This document shows, one piece after another, positions 25,766 through 34,454 of a stretch of DNA of 64,000 nucleotides (within the stretch, counting starts at the first letter, position 1; every line of letters starts with the position of its first letter). Below the pieces are notes generated by a model. The model was not told the origin of the DNA. It made no database searches and was given only the letters and a program-made list of their open reading frames with translations. Both the position numbers and the translations under genes were made by a program. The stretch covers positions 1 through 64,000 of the forward strand of contig DATJAP010000039.1 of assembly GCA_035516155.1 (NCBI GenBank), read 5' to 3'. The stretch is from JAJYKN01 sp035516155 (GTDB lineage: Bacteria > Nitrospirota > UBA9217).

Positions 25766-26464
25766 ATGTACATTCTGGGCATCGAAACGTCGACAAAAAC
25801 CGGCAGCGTTGCGGTTCTGTCGGAAAAAGGTGTAATTGCGCAGTACAGTCTGAACATCGAAGTTACCCATTCCGAACGACTGATGGCGACGGTGGACCGT
25901 GTACTTGCCGATACGGGGATGACGATATCACAACTGGATAGTTTTGCCGTGGCGATCGGGCCGGGTTCCTTTACCGGACTGCGGATCGGACTTTCGACAG
26001 TCAAAGGCCTGGCGCTCGCGGTCGACAGACCCGTGGTCGTCGTGCCGACTCTTCTTGCACTTGCCTGGAACGTTCCTTATCCGGCTTATCCTGTCTGCCC
26101 CATGCTCGATGCACGCAAAAAAGAGGTCTACATGGCGCTTTATGTGTTCGATGGCTCGGCCCTTCAACAAAAGATATCCGAAACGGTGATACCTGTTTCG
26201 CAGCTCGGCAGCCTGATTGAAGGCAAGACGATCTTCACCGGAGAGGCCGCCTACATTCACCGTGAAGAGATCGAGAGGCTGTTCGGCGATCGGGCGCTCA
26301 TTGCTCCACGATCGGCTGTATTGCCCTCAGCCGCCACGATTGCGCAGATCGGCCTCGAAATGCTCAATAGCGGCTGGCATTCCGACCCTGACAGTCTCGC
26401 GCCGTTGTATATTCGCAGGCCGGAGGCAGAAGTAGCTTGGGAAAAAAGAACGCAATCGAAATAG
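25766..26464 (+). CDS. tsaB: tRNA threonylcarbamoyladenosine biosynthesis protein TsaB
   Basis: The non-catalytic partner of TsaD in making t6A37 on ANN-decoding tRNAs. An ASKHA-fold N-terminus (ILGIETSTKTGSVAVL), VTHSERLMATVDRVL and the diagnostic AIGPGSFTGLRIGLSTVKGLA are present. At 232 aa it is the usual length. It overlaps rimI by 28 bp, a conserved pairing. Confidence 0.95.
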   Translation: MYILGIETSTKTGSVAVLSEKGVIAQYSLNIEVTHSERLMATVDRVLADTGMTISQLDSFAVAIGPGSFTGLRIGLSTVKGLALAVDRPVVVVPTLLALAWNVPYPAYPVCPMLDARKKEVYMALYVFDGSALQQKISETVIPVSQLGSLIEGKTIFTGEAAYIHREEIERLFGDRALIAPRSAVLPSAATIAQIGLEMLNSGWHSDPDSLAPLYIRRPEAEVAWEKRTQSK

Positions 26465-26931
26465 ACATCATGAAGAAGGAGGACATCGACCAGGTCCTTG
26501 CCATTGAGCAGACATCATTCACCATGCCCTGGTCGCGAAATCTCTTTCTCTCCGAGTTCAGGAGCCCGAGTGTTTCCATGCTCATGGTGGCGACGGGGGA
26601 TGCTCCTGTTCGAAGTGTCGTCGGTTATATCGTATGCTGGCTCGTTGCGGACGAGGTGCATATTTTGAATCTCGCTGTGGATCGACCATACCGCCGGCTG
26701 GGCATCGCGAAAAGTCTTGTGTTGGCCGCATTAAAACGAGCGCATCAGAAAGGGGCAAAATGCGCTTTCCTGGAGGTGCGATCCTCGAATACGGCGGCGA
26801 AGAAACTCTACTCAGATCTCGGTTTCACCGGTACGTCAGTGCGACGCGATTATTATGATGAGCCGACCGAAGACGCTCTCGTCATGACACTGGGAGAAGG
26901 AGCCTTCGAAAGTCTGATAAGAGACGCGTAA
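26437..26931 (+). CDS. rimI: [Ribosomal protein S18]-alanine N-acetyltransferase family
   Basis: A 164-residue GNAT enzyme. Acetyl-CoA-binding motif A is visible in LAVDRPYRRLGIAKSLVLAAL, followed by LEVRSSNTAAKKLYSDLGF and RRDYYDEPTEDALVM, all typical of RimI. The TTG start at 26437 has a well-placed SD (GGAGG 26422-26426) inside tsaB; the later ATG 26470 would remove the first conserved strand (IEIDIMKKEDID). Confidence 0.92.
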   Translation: MGKKNAIEIDIMKKEDIDQVLAIEQTSFTMPWSRNLFLSEFRSPSVSMLMVATGDAPVRSVVGYIVCWLVADEVHILNLAVDRPYRRLGIAKSLVLAALKRAHQKGAKCAFLEVRSSNTAAKKLYSDLGFTGTSVRRDYYDEPTEDALVMTLGEGAFESLIRDA

Positions 26932-27090
26932 ATACCTGTAACATTTTGATTTTAAAAGATATAATCACTCTTGCCTTTTGGGGGGAAATGTGATATTTTT
27001 TTAACATGTTTCATAGATGTTACAATCTCTCCGTTCTTTCAAACATCTTCTCATCGACTACAACCCCATACCATAAAGGAGGGCCGCATT

Positions 27091-27330
27091 ATGCTGAATG
27101 TGGAGGTAAGCGAAGAGGTACTTGTGGCAAGACTCAGGACAGAAGATCCGGAGTTCAAGAAGTGGGAAGAAGAACATCATAAACTGGAAAACAGTCTTGC
27201 AAGCATTGATTCCCATGTGTATCTCTCTCCTGAGGAAGAAATAGAGCGAAAGCGGATCCAGAAACTCAAACTGGCGGCAAAAGACAAAATGATGGAAATG
27301 GTCAGGCGCTACAAGGTTGGAAGGGCCTGA
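27091..27330 (+). CDS. DUF465 (YdcH-type) small protein
   Basis: A 79-residue, highly charged, mostly helical protein: FKKWEEEHHKLENSLASID...YLSPEEEIERKRIQKLKLAAKDKMMEMV. The pattern is that of the DUF465/YdcH family, short antiparallel coiled coils of unknown role. The start is ATG 27091 with a strong SD AAGGAGGG. It is followed immediately by a terminator and ends the tsaB-rimI group. Confidence 0.85.
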   Translation: MLNVEVSEEVLVARLRTEDPEFKKWEEEHHKLENSLASIDSHVYLSPEEEIERKRIQKLKLAAKDKMMEMVRRYKVGRA

Positions 27331-27337
27331 TGGGGTT

Positions 27338-27366
27338 AAGGCAAGGTTAACATACCTTGCCTTTTA
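27338..27366 (+). terminator. Rho-independent terminator after the DUF465 gene
   Basis: A perfect 10-bp stem, AAGGCAAGGT at 27338-27347 pairing with ACCTTGCCTT at 27354-27363, has a six-base loop and is followed by T residues. Confidence 0.8.
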
Positions 27367-27405
27367 TGTTTAAAAAGAAGGTTTGAATAAAGGTGGTAAA
27401 CAGCG

Positions 27406-27444
27406 AATCCCTCTTTACTTCGCTTAGTAAGGAGGGATTTTTTT
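27406..27444 (+). terminator. Second strong terminator-like hairpin before ilvD
   Basis: AATCCCTCTTTACT (27406-27419) pairs with AGTAAGGAGGGATT (27426-27439), 14 bp with one G-T pair, followed by a run of seven T residues. A TTGACT box begins at 27446, directly behind it, so it separates two transcription units. Confidence 0.75.
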
Positions 27445-27634
27445 ATTGACTAAAATCACCTATCTATGTTAAAAATAATGATATTCGGCTTTCAAAAAGT
27501 TCATTTGCTGCCTGGGCAGCATCCTTCCTTACTTAGTGTGGCGTACCATCGTGTACGCCTCGTTCGTCTGGACGGGAGTTTCATTCCTGCAACTTGTTAC
27601 AGTGCCGCGGAGAGCAATATAAAGGAGTAATACA

Positions 27635-29284
27635 GTGCGGAGCGACAGAATCAAGAAAGGCTTGGAGCGCGCGGGCCATCGGTCTCTTTTATTCGCAACG
27701 GGAATCACGAGGAGTGAGCTCGACAAGCCCATGATCGGGATCGCCACCAGTTTCACGGACCTGATCCCCGGCCATATCGGCATGCGCGATCTGGAGCGTT
27801 TCATCGAAAAGGGCGTCCACGCCGGTGGCGGCTGGCCGCTGTTTTTCGGTCTTCCCGGCATCTGCGACGGGATCGCCATGGGACACCGGGGCATGCACTA
27901 TTCGCTTCCGTCCCGAGAGCTGATTGCCGATATGGTAGAATCCATAGCCACGGCCCATGCCTTTGACGGTCTTGTCCTGCTTACGAACTGCGACAAGATC
28001 ACGCCCGGCATGCTGATGGCCGCGGCGCGGCTCGATATCCCTACCATTGTCGTTACCGCGGGTCCCATGCATTCCGGCAATTTCCGGGGGCAGCGGGTGA
28101 ACCTGATTACCGCGTTTGAAGCCGTGGGCAAGGTCAGGAAGGGCGAAATGTCCGAGGCCGATCTGGCCGAGCTTGAAGTATGCGCCTGTCCCGGGCCGGG
28201 TTCGTGTCAGGGAATGTACACGGCCAACACCATGGCCTGTGTCACTGAATCGCTTGGCATGAGCCTGCCGGGGTGCGCCACAGCACTCGCCGTATCCGGG
28301 GAGAAGCGGAGAATAGCATTCGAGAGCGGCAAACGCATCACGGGCATGATAAAGGAAAATCTCACCCCGCGGAAAATTTTGACAAAGAATGCCTTCGAGA
28401 ACGCCATCCGCATTGATATGGCACTCGGCGGCTCGACCAACACGACGCTGCATATTCCGGCGATCGCATACGAGGCGGGAATTGAATTGTCGATGAACGT
28501 CTTCGACAAGATCAGCCGCTCGACGCCTCATATTTGTAATATGCTGCCGGGCGGTGATCATTATCTTGAAGATCTCGACGCCGCGGGCGGTATACCCGGT
28601 GTGATGTCTCGGTTTGCCGCAGTGCTGAAGAAATCGCCCACAGTGAGCGGTAAATCCATCGTCGAGCTTGCAAAGGCTGGACAGGTCCGGAACGACGACG
28701 TGATCAGGAAACTGGACAATGCCTACCACAAGGAAGGCGGCATCGCGGTACTCTCCGGCAACCTTGCTCCGAACGGTTCGGTGGTAAAACAGACCGCCGT
28801 GAGCAGCAAGATGCTGAAGTTCAAGGGGGCCGCCATTGTGTTCGATTCGGAGGAAGAGGCCATGACGGCCATCCTGAACAAAAAGATCAAGGCCGGTCAT
28901 GTTATCGTGATTCGCTACGAGGGCCCCAAGGGAGGGCCGGGCATGCGAGAGATGCTCTCGCCCACCTCTGCCATATCAGGGATGGGGCTTGGCGATTCGG
29001 TTGTTCTTCTGACTGACGGCAGGTTCTCGGGAGGAACGCGTGGCCCCTGTATAGGCCATATTTCTCCCGAAGCCGCGGAGGGCGGTCCCATTGCGGCAGT
29101 CCGCGACGGGGACCGGATTGTTCTCGACATACCGAACCGCAAACTGGAGGTCAAGCTGTCCAGAGCTGAAATCAAAAAGCGCCTTGCAAAGTGGAAACCC
29201 CGGGAGCCGAAGATCAAGAGCGGCTGGCTGGCGCGGTATGCAAGGGTCGTGACATCGGCAAATACTGGCGCGGTGGTAAAATAG
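27635..29284 (+). CDS. ilvD: Dihydroxy-acid dehydratase
   Basis: Dehydrates 2,3-dihydroxy acids to the 2-keto precursors of valine and isoleucine, using an Fe-S cluster. Motifs include GICDGIAMGHRGMHYSLPSRE, LLTNCDKITPGMLMAA, CPGPGSCQGMYTANTMACV (cluster cysteines) and FSGGTRGPCIGHISPEA. At 549 aa it is full length. The start is GTG 27635 after SD AAAGGAG; the next gene in the pathway, ilvB, is 238 bp downstream across an inverted repeat. Confidence 0.97.
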   Translation: MRSDRIKKGLERAGHRSLLFATGITRSELDKPMIGIATSFTDLIPGHIGMRDLERFIEKGVHAGGGWPLFFGLPGICDGIAMGHRGMHYSLPSRELIADMVESIATAHAFDGLVLLTNCDKITPGMLMAAARLDIPTIVVTAGPMHSGNFRGQRVNLITAFEAVGKVRKGEMSEADLAELEVCACPGPGSCQGMYTANTMACVTESLGMSLPGCATALAVSGEKRRIAFESGKRITGMIKENLTPRKILTKNAFENAIRIDMALGGSTNTTLHIPAIAYEAGIELSMNVFDKISRSTPHICNMLPGGDHYLEDLDAAGGIPGVMSRFAAVLKKSPTVSGKSIVELAKAGQVRNDDVIRKLDNAYHKEGGIAVLSGNLAPNGSVVKQTAVSSKMLKFKGAAIVFDSEEEAMTAILNKKIKAGHVIVIRYEGPKGGPGMREMLSPTSAISGMGLGDSVVLLTDGRFSGGTRGPCIGHISPEAAEGGPIAAVRDGDRIVLDIPNRKLEVKLSRAEIKKRLAKWKPREPKIKSGWLARYARVVTSANTGAVVK

Positions 29285-29332
29285 AAGAGCTGCGGTTCTA
29301 TAAAAGTAATGGTCTCAATAAAGTTGAATTTT

Positions 29333-29414
29333 CACGTCAATCCGGCTTGCCCGGAATCGTACTTTTTCAGAGCGTTAGCCGGTGCCGTGATTCCGAACAA
29401 GCTGGTGTAATGTC
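29333..29414. repeat. Intergenic inverted repeat between ilvD and ilvB
   Basis: CACGTCAATCCGGCTTGCCC plus GGAATCGT (29333-29360) and CCGTGATTCCGAACAAGCTG plus GTGTAATGTC (29385-29414) are imperfect mirror images flanking a 24-bp centre. It shares the GTCA-T-TCC-GGCTTG-GGAAT core with the element at 22214-22290. Confidence 0.55.
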
Positions 29415-29522
29415 AAAAAGCAAAGCGCTCATTTTTTTACCCGATGCCGTCAATAACAGCCAAGGACTTCTTTCATTATTTGTGATTTGAGATTTTGAAT
29501 TTCGTGATAGACAGGTGCTCTT

Positions 29523-31262
29523 ATGACTACCAAACAGATTACCGGTGCTGAGATATTCCTCGAATGCCTGAAAAAGGAGAAGGTCGACACGCTTTTCTGC
29601 TATCCCGGTGGCGTCGTTCTCAAGATCTTCGACGTGCTTTATGACCAAAAGGACGTCCGTATCATTCTTCCGCGCCATGAGCAGGGGGGGGTGCATATGG
29701 CCGACGGCTATGCCCGTTCTACAGGCAAAGTCGGCGTTGCCCTGGTGACTTCGGGACCGGGTGCCACGAATGTTGTCACCGCCCTTGCCACCGCCTATAT
29801 GGACTCCATCCCAATTGTCGTTTTTACCGGTCAGGTGCCGACTGCTTTGATCGGCAACGATGCCTTTCAGGAAGCGGACATCGTCGGAATAACCCGTCCC
29901 TGCACCAAGTATAATTTTCTGGTGAAGGATGTTGCCGACCTCGCCAGGACCATCAAAGAGGCTTTCTACATTGCATCAACTGGCCGGCCGGGACCGGTGT
30001 TGATCGACCTGCCGCGCGACGTGGTGACGAGCAAGGAGGAGTTCCATTATCCTGAGAAGGTCGAGATCCGGAGCTATAATCCGACGGTCACGGGGAACAA
30101 GTGGCAGATCAAGCAGGCAGCTGAAGCAATCGCAAAAGCAAAGAAGCCGGTAGCATATATCGGCGGTGGCGTCATCCTCTCGAACGCGGCGGCGGAAATC
30201 CTCGAATTCGCCGATATCACGAAAATCCCGGTGACTCATACACTTATGGGAATCGGAGGTTTCCCGGGGACTCATCCGCTGTCACTCGGGATGCTCGGCA
30301 TGCATGGCACTTATTATGCCAACATGTCGATTCACAACTCCGACCTGATCATAGCCATTGGAGCCCGTTTTGACGATCGCGTCACCGGCAAAGTGGAAGG
30401 GTTCGCGCCCGAGGCTAAGATCATTCACATCGATGTTGATCCCACATCCATCAGGAAAAATGTCCGCGTCGACATTCCAATCGTGGGCGACGTGAAACAT
30501 GTGATGGTCGAGCTCAACAAGGAGCTTCGCCATATCAAGGAGCCGTGGGACGCCATTCGTAAGAGCTGGCTCAAGCAGATCGAAGTATGGCGGGAGGAAC
30601 GACCGCTCACCTACGAATTTGCCGATGATGTCATCAAGCCCCAGTTCGTGGTCGAGAAGCTTTACGAGATCACCGGAGGCAACGCCATCATCGTTACCGA
30701 CGTGGGTCAGCACCAGATGTGGGCCGCACAATACTATAAATTCGACAAGCCAAGGAACTGGTGCACCTCGGGAGGTCTCGGGACCATGGGTTATGGGTTT
30801 CCGGCCGCTATCGGCGCGAAGGTGGCCCACCCCGACCGGGAAGTGTTCAGTATCTCCGGAGACGGCAGTATCCAGATGAACATTCAGGAACTTGCCACGT
30901 CGGTGGAGAACAACATTCCGGTGAAAGTCGTTATTCTGAACAACCGTTATCTCGGGATGGTGCGACAGTGGCAGGAGCTGTTCTATGAGGAACGTTACTC
31001 GTCAGTCGATCTCGGTAGCACTCCCGATTTTGTGAAGCTTGCCGAAGCATATGGCGCAATAGGCCTGCGGGCAACGAAACCGGTGGAGGTGGAGCCGGTG
31101 CTCAAAGAGGCGCTCAAAATGAAAAGGACTGTGTTTATGGACTTCGTGACCGCTCGATACGAAAAGGTCTACCCCATGGTGCCGGCGGGAGCGTCCATTC
31201 ATGAAATGATTTTCGGGGAAGAAAAGAAAAAAGAAGACAAAAAACTGAAAGCGGTGAGATAA
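29523..31262 (+). CDS. ilvB: Acetolactate synthase, large (catalytic) subunit
   Basis: A ThDP enzyme condensing pyruvate with pyruvate or 2-ketobutyrate. The catalytic glutamate E53 lies in LPRHEQGGVHMADGYARSTG; the ThDP/Mg motif is GDGSIQMNIQELATSVENNI...LNN, and the FAD region is GARFDDRVTGK. It is 579 aa with a lysine-rich tail. SD AGGTG precedes ATG 29523. ilvN, its regulatory subunit, follows 104 bp later. Confidence 0.97.
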   Translation: MTTKQITGAEIFLECLKKEKVDTLFCYPGGVVLKIFDVLYDQKDVRIILPRHEQGGVHMADGYARSTGKVGVALVTSGPGATNVVTALATAYMDSIPIVVFTGQVPTALIGNDAFQEADIVGITRPCTKYNFLVKDVADLARTIKEAFYIASTGRPGPVLIDLPRDVVTSKEEFHYPEKVEIRSYNPTVTGNKWQIKQAAEAIAKAKKPVAYIGGGVILSNAAAEILEFADITKIPVTHTLMGIGGFPGTHPLSLGMLGMHGTYYANMSIHNSDLIIAIGARFDDRVTGKVEGFAPEAKIIHIDVDPTSIRKNVRVDIPIVGDVKHVMVELNKELRHIKEPWDAIRKSWLKQIEVWREERPLTYEFADDVIKPQFVVEKLYEITGGNAIIVTDVGQHQMWAAQYYKFDKPRNWCTSGGLGTMGYGFPAAIGAKVAHPDREVFSISGDGSIQMNIQELATSVENNIPVKVVILNNRYLGMVRQWQELFYEERYSSVDLGSTPDFVKLAEAYGAIGLRATKPVEVEPVLKEALKMKRTVFMDFVTARYEKVYPMVPAGASIHEMIFGEEKKKEDKKLKAVR

Positions 31263-31366
31263 CTTCACGAGAATTTGTAGCCACGAATAAACATGGTAAG
31301 ACTGAAAGGACGTCTTTTTTACAATTTTAAACCGCATTCCTGCGTAGTTTCGATCAAGGGTGGGCC

Positions 31367-31840
31367 ATGAAACATATCATATCAGTTCTTGTTGAAAACA
31401 AATTCGGAGTGCTATCACGCGTTTCAGGGCTTTTCAGCGGCAGGGGATTTAACATCGAGACCATTTCCATCGGTCCGACGCTGGACCCCACGATCTCGCA
31501 AATGACAATTGTGACAACGGGCGATGAGCGTATTCTGGAGCAGATCCTCAAACAGCTCAACAAGCTTATCGACGTCATCAAAGTAACCGACCTCGCGGAG
31601 AAGGAATACGTTGAACGCGAGATGTGCCTCATAAAAATAAATGCGCCGACTGAGCATCGTGCCGAAGCGCTCAGAATAGCCGATATTTTCCGCGCGCGCG
31701 TTGTCGATTCCTCGCAGAAAAGCTACACCTTCCAGGTGACCGGCGACGAAAAGAAGATCGAAGCCTTCATCGAACTGCTTAGGCCCATCGGAATCAAGGA
31801 AGTTGTGCGGACTGGAAAAGTCGCCATACCCAGGGAATAA
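31367..31840 (+). CDS. ilvN: Acetolactate synthase, small (regulatory) subunit
   Basis: A 157-residue protein with an N-terminal ACT domain that binds valine (MKHIISVLVENKFGVLSRVSGLFSGRGFNIE) and a C-terminal ACT-like domain (FRARVVDSSQKSYTFQVTG...LLRPIGIKEVVRTGKVAIPR). It stimulates IlvB and gives feedback inhibition. The length is that of IlvH-type subunits. Confidence 0.96.
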   Translation: MKHIISVLVENKFGVLSRVSGLFSGRGFNIETISIGPTLDPTISQMTIVTTGDERILEQILKQLNKLIDVIKVTDLAEKEYVEREMCLIKINAPTEHRAEALRIADIFRARVVDSSQKSYTFQVTGDEKKIEAFIELLRPIGIKEVVRTGKVAIPRE

Positions 31841-31847
31841 ATTCAAA

Positions 31848-32510
31848 ATGCGAACGCCTGAAGGACAAAGCACAATATCATTCCTAGCCAAAGGAAAGCT
31901 GGCAGCGTTCTGTCTCGTGGCTTTCTGGCTGCTGGCCGGATGTGCTGAGAAAGGTCCTGTCCTTCTTGATATTGCCTATCAGCCTCCGGTGAAAAAGACC
32001 CCGGTATCCTCTACCGTAACCATCGGGGTGAGCTTGTTGAGGGACGAACGGGGGCTTCCGCCGTCCGTTATCGGCAAGCAGACCGTAACGAGCGGCCTCA
32101 AAAACGACCTTGTGATACAGGGTACGGTGGCGGATCTGGTCACGGCGGGATTGAAGGGCGCCGTGAGGGCCCACGGAATGACCGCAAAAGAAGCAGCTTC
32201 CTGGGACATGACGTCGGAAGGGATGCCTGCGGATGGGTACGATCTTCTGATCGGTGGCGAGATCAAGTCCCTGTGGCTCGACTCAGAATCTGTTCCCTTT
32301 AAAACAAGCCTGAAAACCTCAGTCCGGCTGAAGATCGTCATTGGCGATGCTGCTGAAAAAAAAATCATACGAGTCATTGACATCAACAGCACAATTGAGC
32401 AGAGCGTCCTGTATTCACGCAAAAAGCTGGCCGCTGCCCTCTCCGAAGCTCTTTCAGCGGCGCTGGATCAGATTTTCCAGGATGATGTTTTGAAGAAAAA
32501 AATTCACTAG
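31848..32510 (+). CDS. Predicted lipoprotein, YajG-like
   Basis: A 220-residue protein with a signal peptide and lipobox LLAGC (AAFCLVAFWLLAGCAEKGP). After it, LLDIAYQPP, VTIGVSLLRDERG and a late section GYDLLIGGEIKSLWLDS with SVLYSRKKLAAALSEALSAALDQIF resemble the YajG-type outer-membrane lipoproteins, whose function is unknown. It sits inside the ilv operon 7 bp after ilvN, a location with no obvious functional link. The start is ATG 31848. Confidence 0.75.
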   Translation: MRTPEGQSTISFLAKGKLAAFCLVAFWLLAGCAEKGPVLLDIAYQPPVKKTPVSSTVTIGVSLLRDERGLPPSVIGKQTVTSGLKNDLVIQGTVADLVTAGLKGAVRAHGMTAKEAASWDMTSEGMPADGYDLLIGGEIKSLWLDSESVPFKTSLKTSVRLKIVIGDAAEKKIIRVIDINSTIEQSVLYSRKKLAAALSEALSAALDQIFQDDVLKKKIH

Positions 32511-32611
32511 CGCAGGCGACCCGATGTCCGATGAGCACCGACGTTTCGCTCGAAACAGCGTTCATCCGCTACAATAAATTCCGATTGAGGATCAAATAGG
32601 AGAAAGGGGAC

Positions 32612-33631
32612 ATGATGAAAGTTTACTATGACAAAGATGCGGACATGAATTTACTGAAAGGCAAAAAAACGGCTGTGATCGGTTACGGCAGCCAGGGTTT
32701 TGCCCATTCCAATAATCTTAAGGAAAGCGGCGTTGACGTGATGGTAGGGCTTCGCAAAGGGAGCAAGTCGTGGGAAAAGGCCGCCGGCGCCGGGCTCAAG
32801 GTCGTGGAAGTGGCTGATGCCGCAAAAGCCGCCGATATCATTATGATCCTCGTCCCCGATGAACTCCAGGGTGGCATGTACAAGAAGGACATCGAGTCGA
32901 ACATCAAGAAGGGCGCCTATCTCGCTTTCGCCCATGGGTTCAACATCCATTTCGGCCAGATTGTTCCGCGCGAGGATGTGAATGTTTTTATGGCGGCGCC
33001 CAAGAGCCCAGGCCATCTTGTCCGGTCCCAGTATACGAAGGGAGAGGGCGTGCCGGGTCTCATTGCTGTGCACCAGAATCCTTCAGGCAACACCAAAGAC
33101 GTGGCGCTGGCTTATGCCTGCGCTGTCGGGCTCGGGCGGGCAGGTGTTATCGAGACCTCGTTTCGCGAGGAAACGGAAACAGACCTTTTCGGCGAGCAGG
33201 CGGTACTTTGCGGTGGGGTAACAGCGCTTATACAGGCCGGTTATGAAACGCTTGTCGAGGCCGGCTATGCCCCGGAAATGGCCTATTTTGAATGTCTCCA
33301 TGAGCTGAAACTCATTGTCGATCTTATCTATGAGGGCGGCATCTCCAACATGCGATACTCAATAAGCAACACCGCGCAGTACGGCGACTTGACGCGAGGG
33401 CCGCGACTCATTAACGAGGAAACCAGGAAAGAAATGAAAAAGATCCTCGGCGAGATCCAGTCGGGGCAGTTCGCCAAGGAATGGATGCTAGAAAACATTG
33501 CGAACAAACCCACGTTCAATGCACTCACGAAAAAGGGCCAAGCCCATCAGATTGAGGAAGTCGGCGACCGTTTGCGGAAGATGATGCCCTGGCTCCAGAA
33601 GGGCAAACTGGTGGATAAGAGCAAAAACTGA
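32612..33631 (+). CDS. ilvC: Ketol-acid reductoisomerase (class I)
   Basis: Isomerises and reduces acetohydroxy acids with NADPH and Mg2+. The Rossmann motif is GYGSQGFAHSNNLKESG; the cofactor-specificity loop LRKGSKSW keeps R and S residues that favour NADPH. The metal site shows DLFGEQAVLCGG and YECLHE-like FECLHELKLIVDLIYEGG. At 339 aa it is the short class I form. A strong SD (AGGAGAAAGGGG) precedes ATG 32612/32615. Confidence 0.97.
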   Translation: MMKVYYDKDADMNLLKGKKTAVIGYGSQGFAHSNNLKESGVDVMVGLRKGSKSWEKAAGAGLKVVEVADAAKAADIIMILVPDELQGGMYKKDIESNIKKGAYLAFAHGFNIHFGQIVPREDVNVFMAAPKSPGHLVRSQYTKGEGVPGLIAVHQNPSGNTKDVALAYACAVGLGRAGVIETSFREETETDLFGEQAVLCGGVTALIQAGYETLVEAGYAPEMAYFECLHELKLIVDLIYEGGISNMRYSISNTAQYGDLTRGPRLINEETRKEMKKILGEIQSGQFAKEWMLENIANKPTFNALTKKGQAHQIEEVGDRLRKMMPWLQKGKLVDKSKN

Positions 33632-33718
33632 TGAAAACGGTTCGACGTTTAGAGTTCGCCGTTGCGTCAACGCCGGTGAACGGATGAGACGACCAGTGAA
33701 CGTAGAGGCTTGCGTATT

Positions 33719-34363
33719 ATGATGAAAAACTATGGAATACCGGTCGCATCGGAGGGATGGCCTTTTATTCTCCCCCTGGCAATCGTCACGATGCTTCTCT
33801 TTGCGTTCGGTTGGAAGAACACGGCGGTTATTTCGCTTGTTCTTACACTTTTTGTTCTTTTCTTTTTTCGGGACCCGGAGCGGGCAGTGGCCCGGGGCAA
33901 GGGAGTTGTTGTTGCTCCGGCTGACGGCAGGGTTATTGTGATCAAGGACATTTTCGAACCAACCTACCTGAAACAGGACGTGAAGCAGATCAGTATTTTC
34001 CTGTCCGTGTTCAACGTCCATGTGAACCGCTCCCCTCTGGGCGGGACGGTGGAAACCGTGAAATACAACCCGGGGAAATTCCATGTCGCCTCAGTGGACA
34101 AAGCATCGCTGGACAACGAGCAGACCGCCGTTGTCATTACTGACGGCGGTAACAAAATACTCGTGAAGCAGATCGCCGGTCTCATCGCGCGCCGCATCGT
34201 ATGTTATGCTAAACCTGGAGATCGGATCAACACCGGTGAACGATACGGATTGATCCGCTTCGGCTCACGGGTCGACATTTTTCTCCCAAAGGACGCCGAA
34301 CTGAAAGTGAAGGTCGGCGACAGTATTAAGGGCGCCAGGGACATCATTGCGGTGTTGAAATGA
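33719..34363 (+). CDS. psd: Phosphatidylserine decarboxylase (short form)
   Basis: Makes phosphatidylethanolamine from phosphatidylserine. There is a membrane-associated N-terminus (FILPLAIVTMLLFAFGW, TAVISLVLTLFVLFFF), VVAPADGRVIVIKDI, the core FLSVFNVHVNRSPLGGTV, and the autocatalytic cleavage site near GLIRFGSRVDIFLP, where the serine of GS becomes the pyruvoyl group. The 214-aa length marks the compact (PSD-A type) family. pssA, which makes its substrate, follows. Confidence 0.95.
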   Translation: MMKNYGIPVASEGWPFILPLAIVTMLLFAFGWKNTAVISLVLTLFVLFFFRDPERAVARGKGVVVAPADGRVIVIKDIFEPTYLKQDVKQISIFLSVFNVHVNRSPLGGTVETVKYNPGKFHVASVDKASLDNEQTAVVITDGGNKILVKQIAGLIARRIVCYAKPGDRINTGERYGLIRFGSRVDIFLPKDAELKVKVGDSIKGARDIIAVLK

Positions 34364-34454
34364 ACCGCACTCTCTCCCCCGTTGGCATGATGCGGGTGCA
34401 GGTTTCGGTTTTTCCCCCTCAAGAGGGAGGAAGTGCGAAGAGGAGCTTTGCCAG

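Noticed and set aside
27385..27445. T-box riboswitch ahead of ilvD
   Set aside because: A GGTGGTA core followed by a terminator resembles the end of a T-box, but the DUF465 stop and another terminator leave no room for stem I with a specifier, so a T-box is not supported.
27689..28900. 403-codon minus-strand frame opposite ilvD
   Set aside because: Fully antisense to an intact ilvD with all motifs; His/Arg-rich shadow translation.
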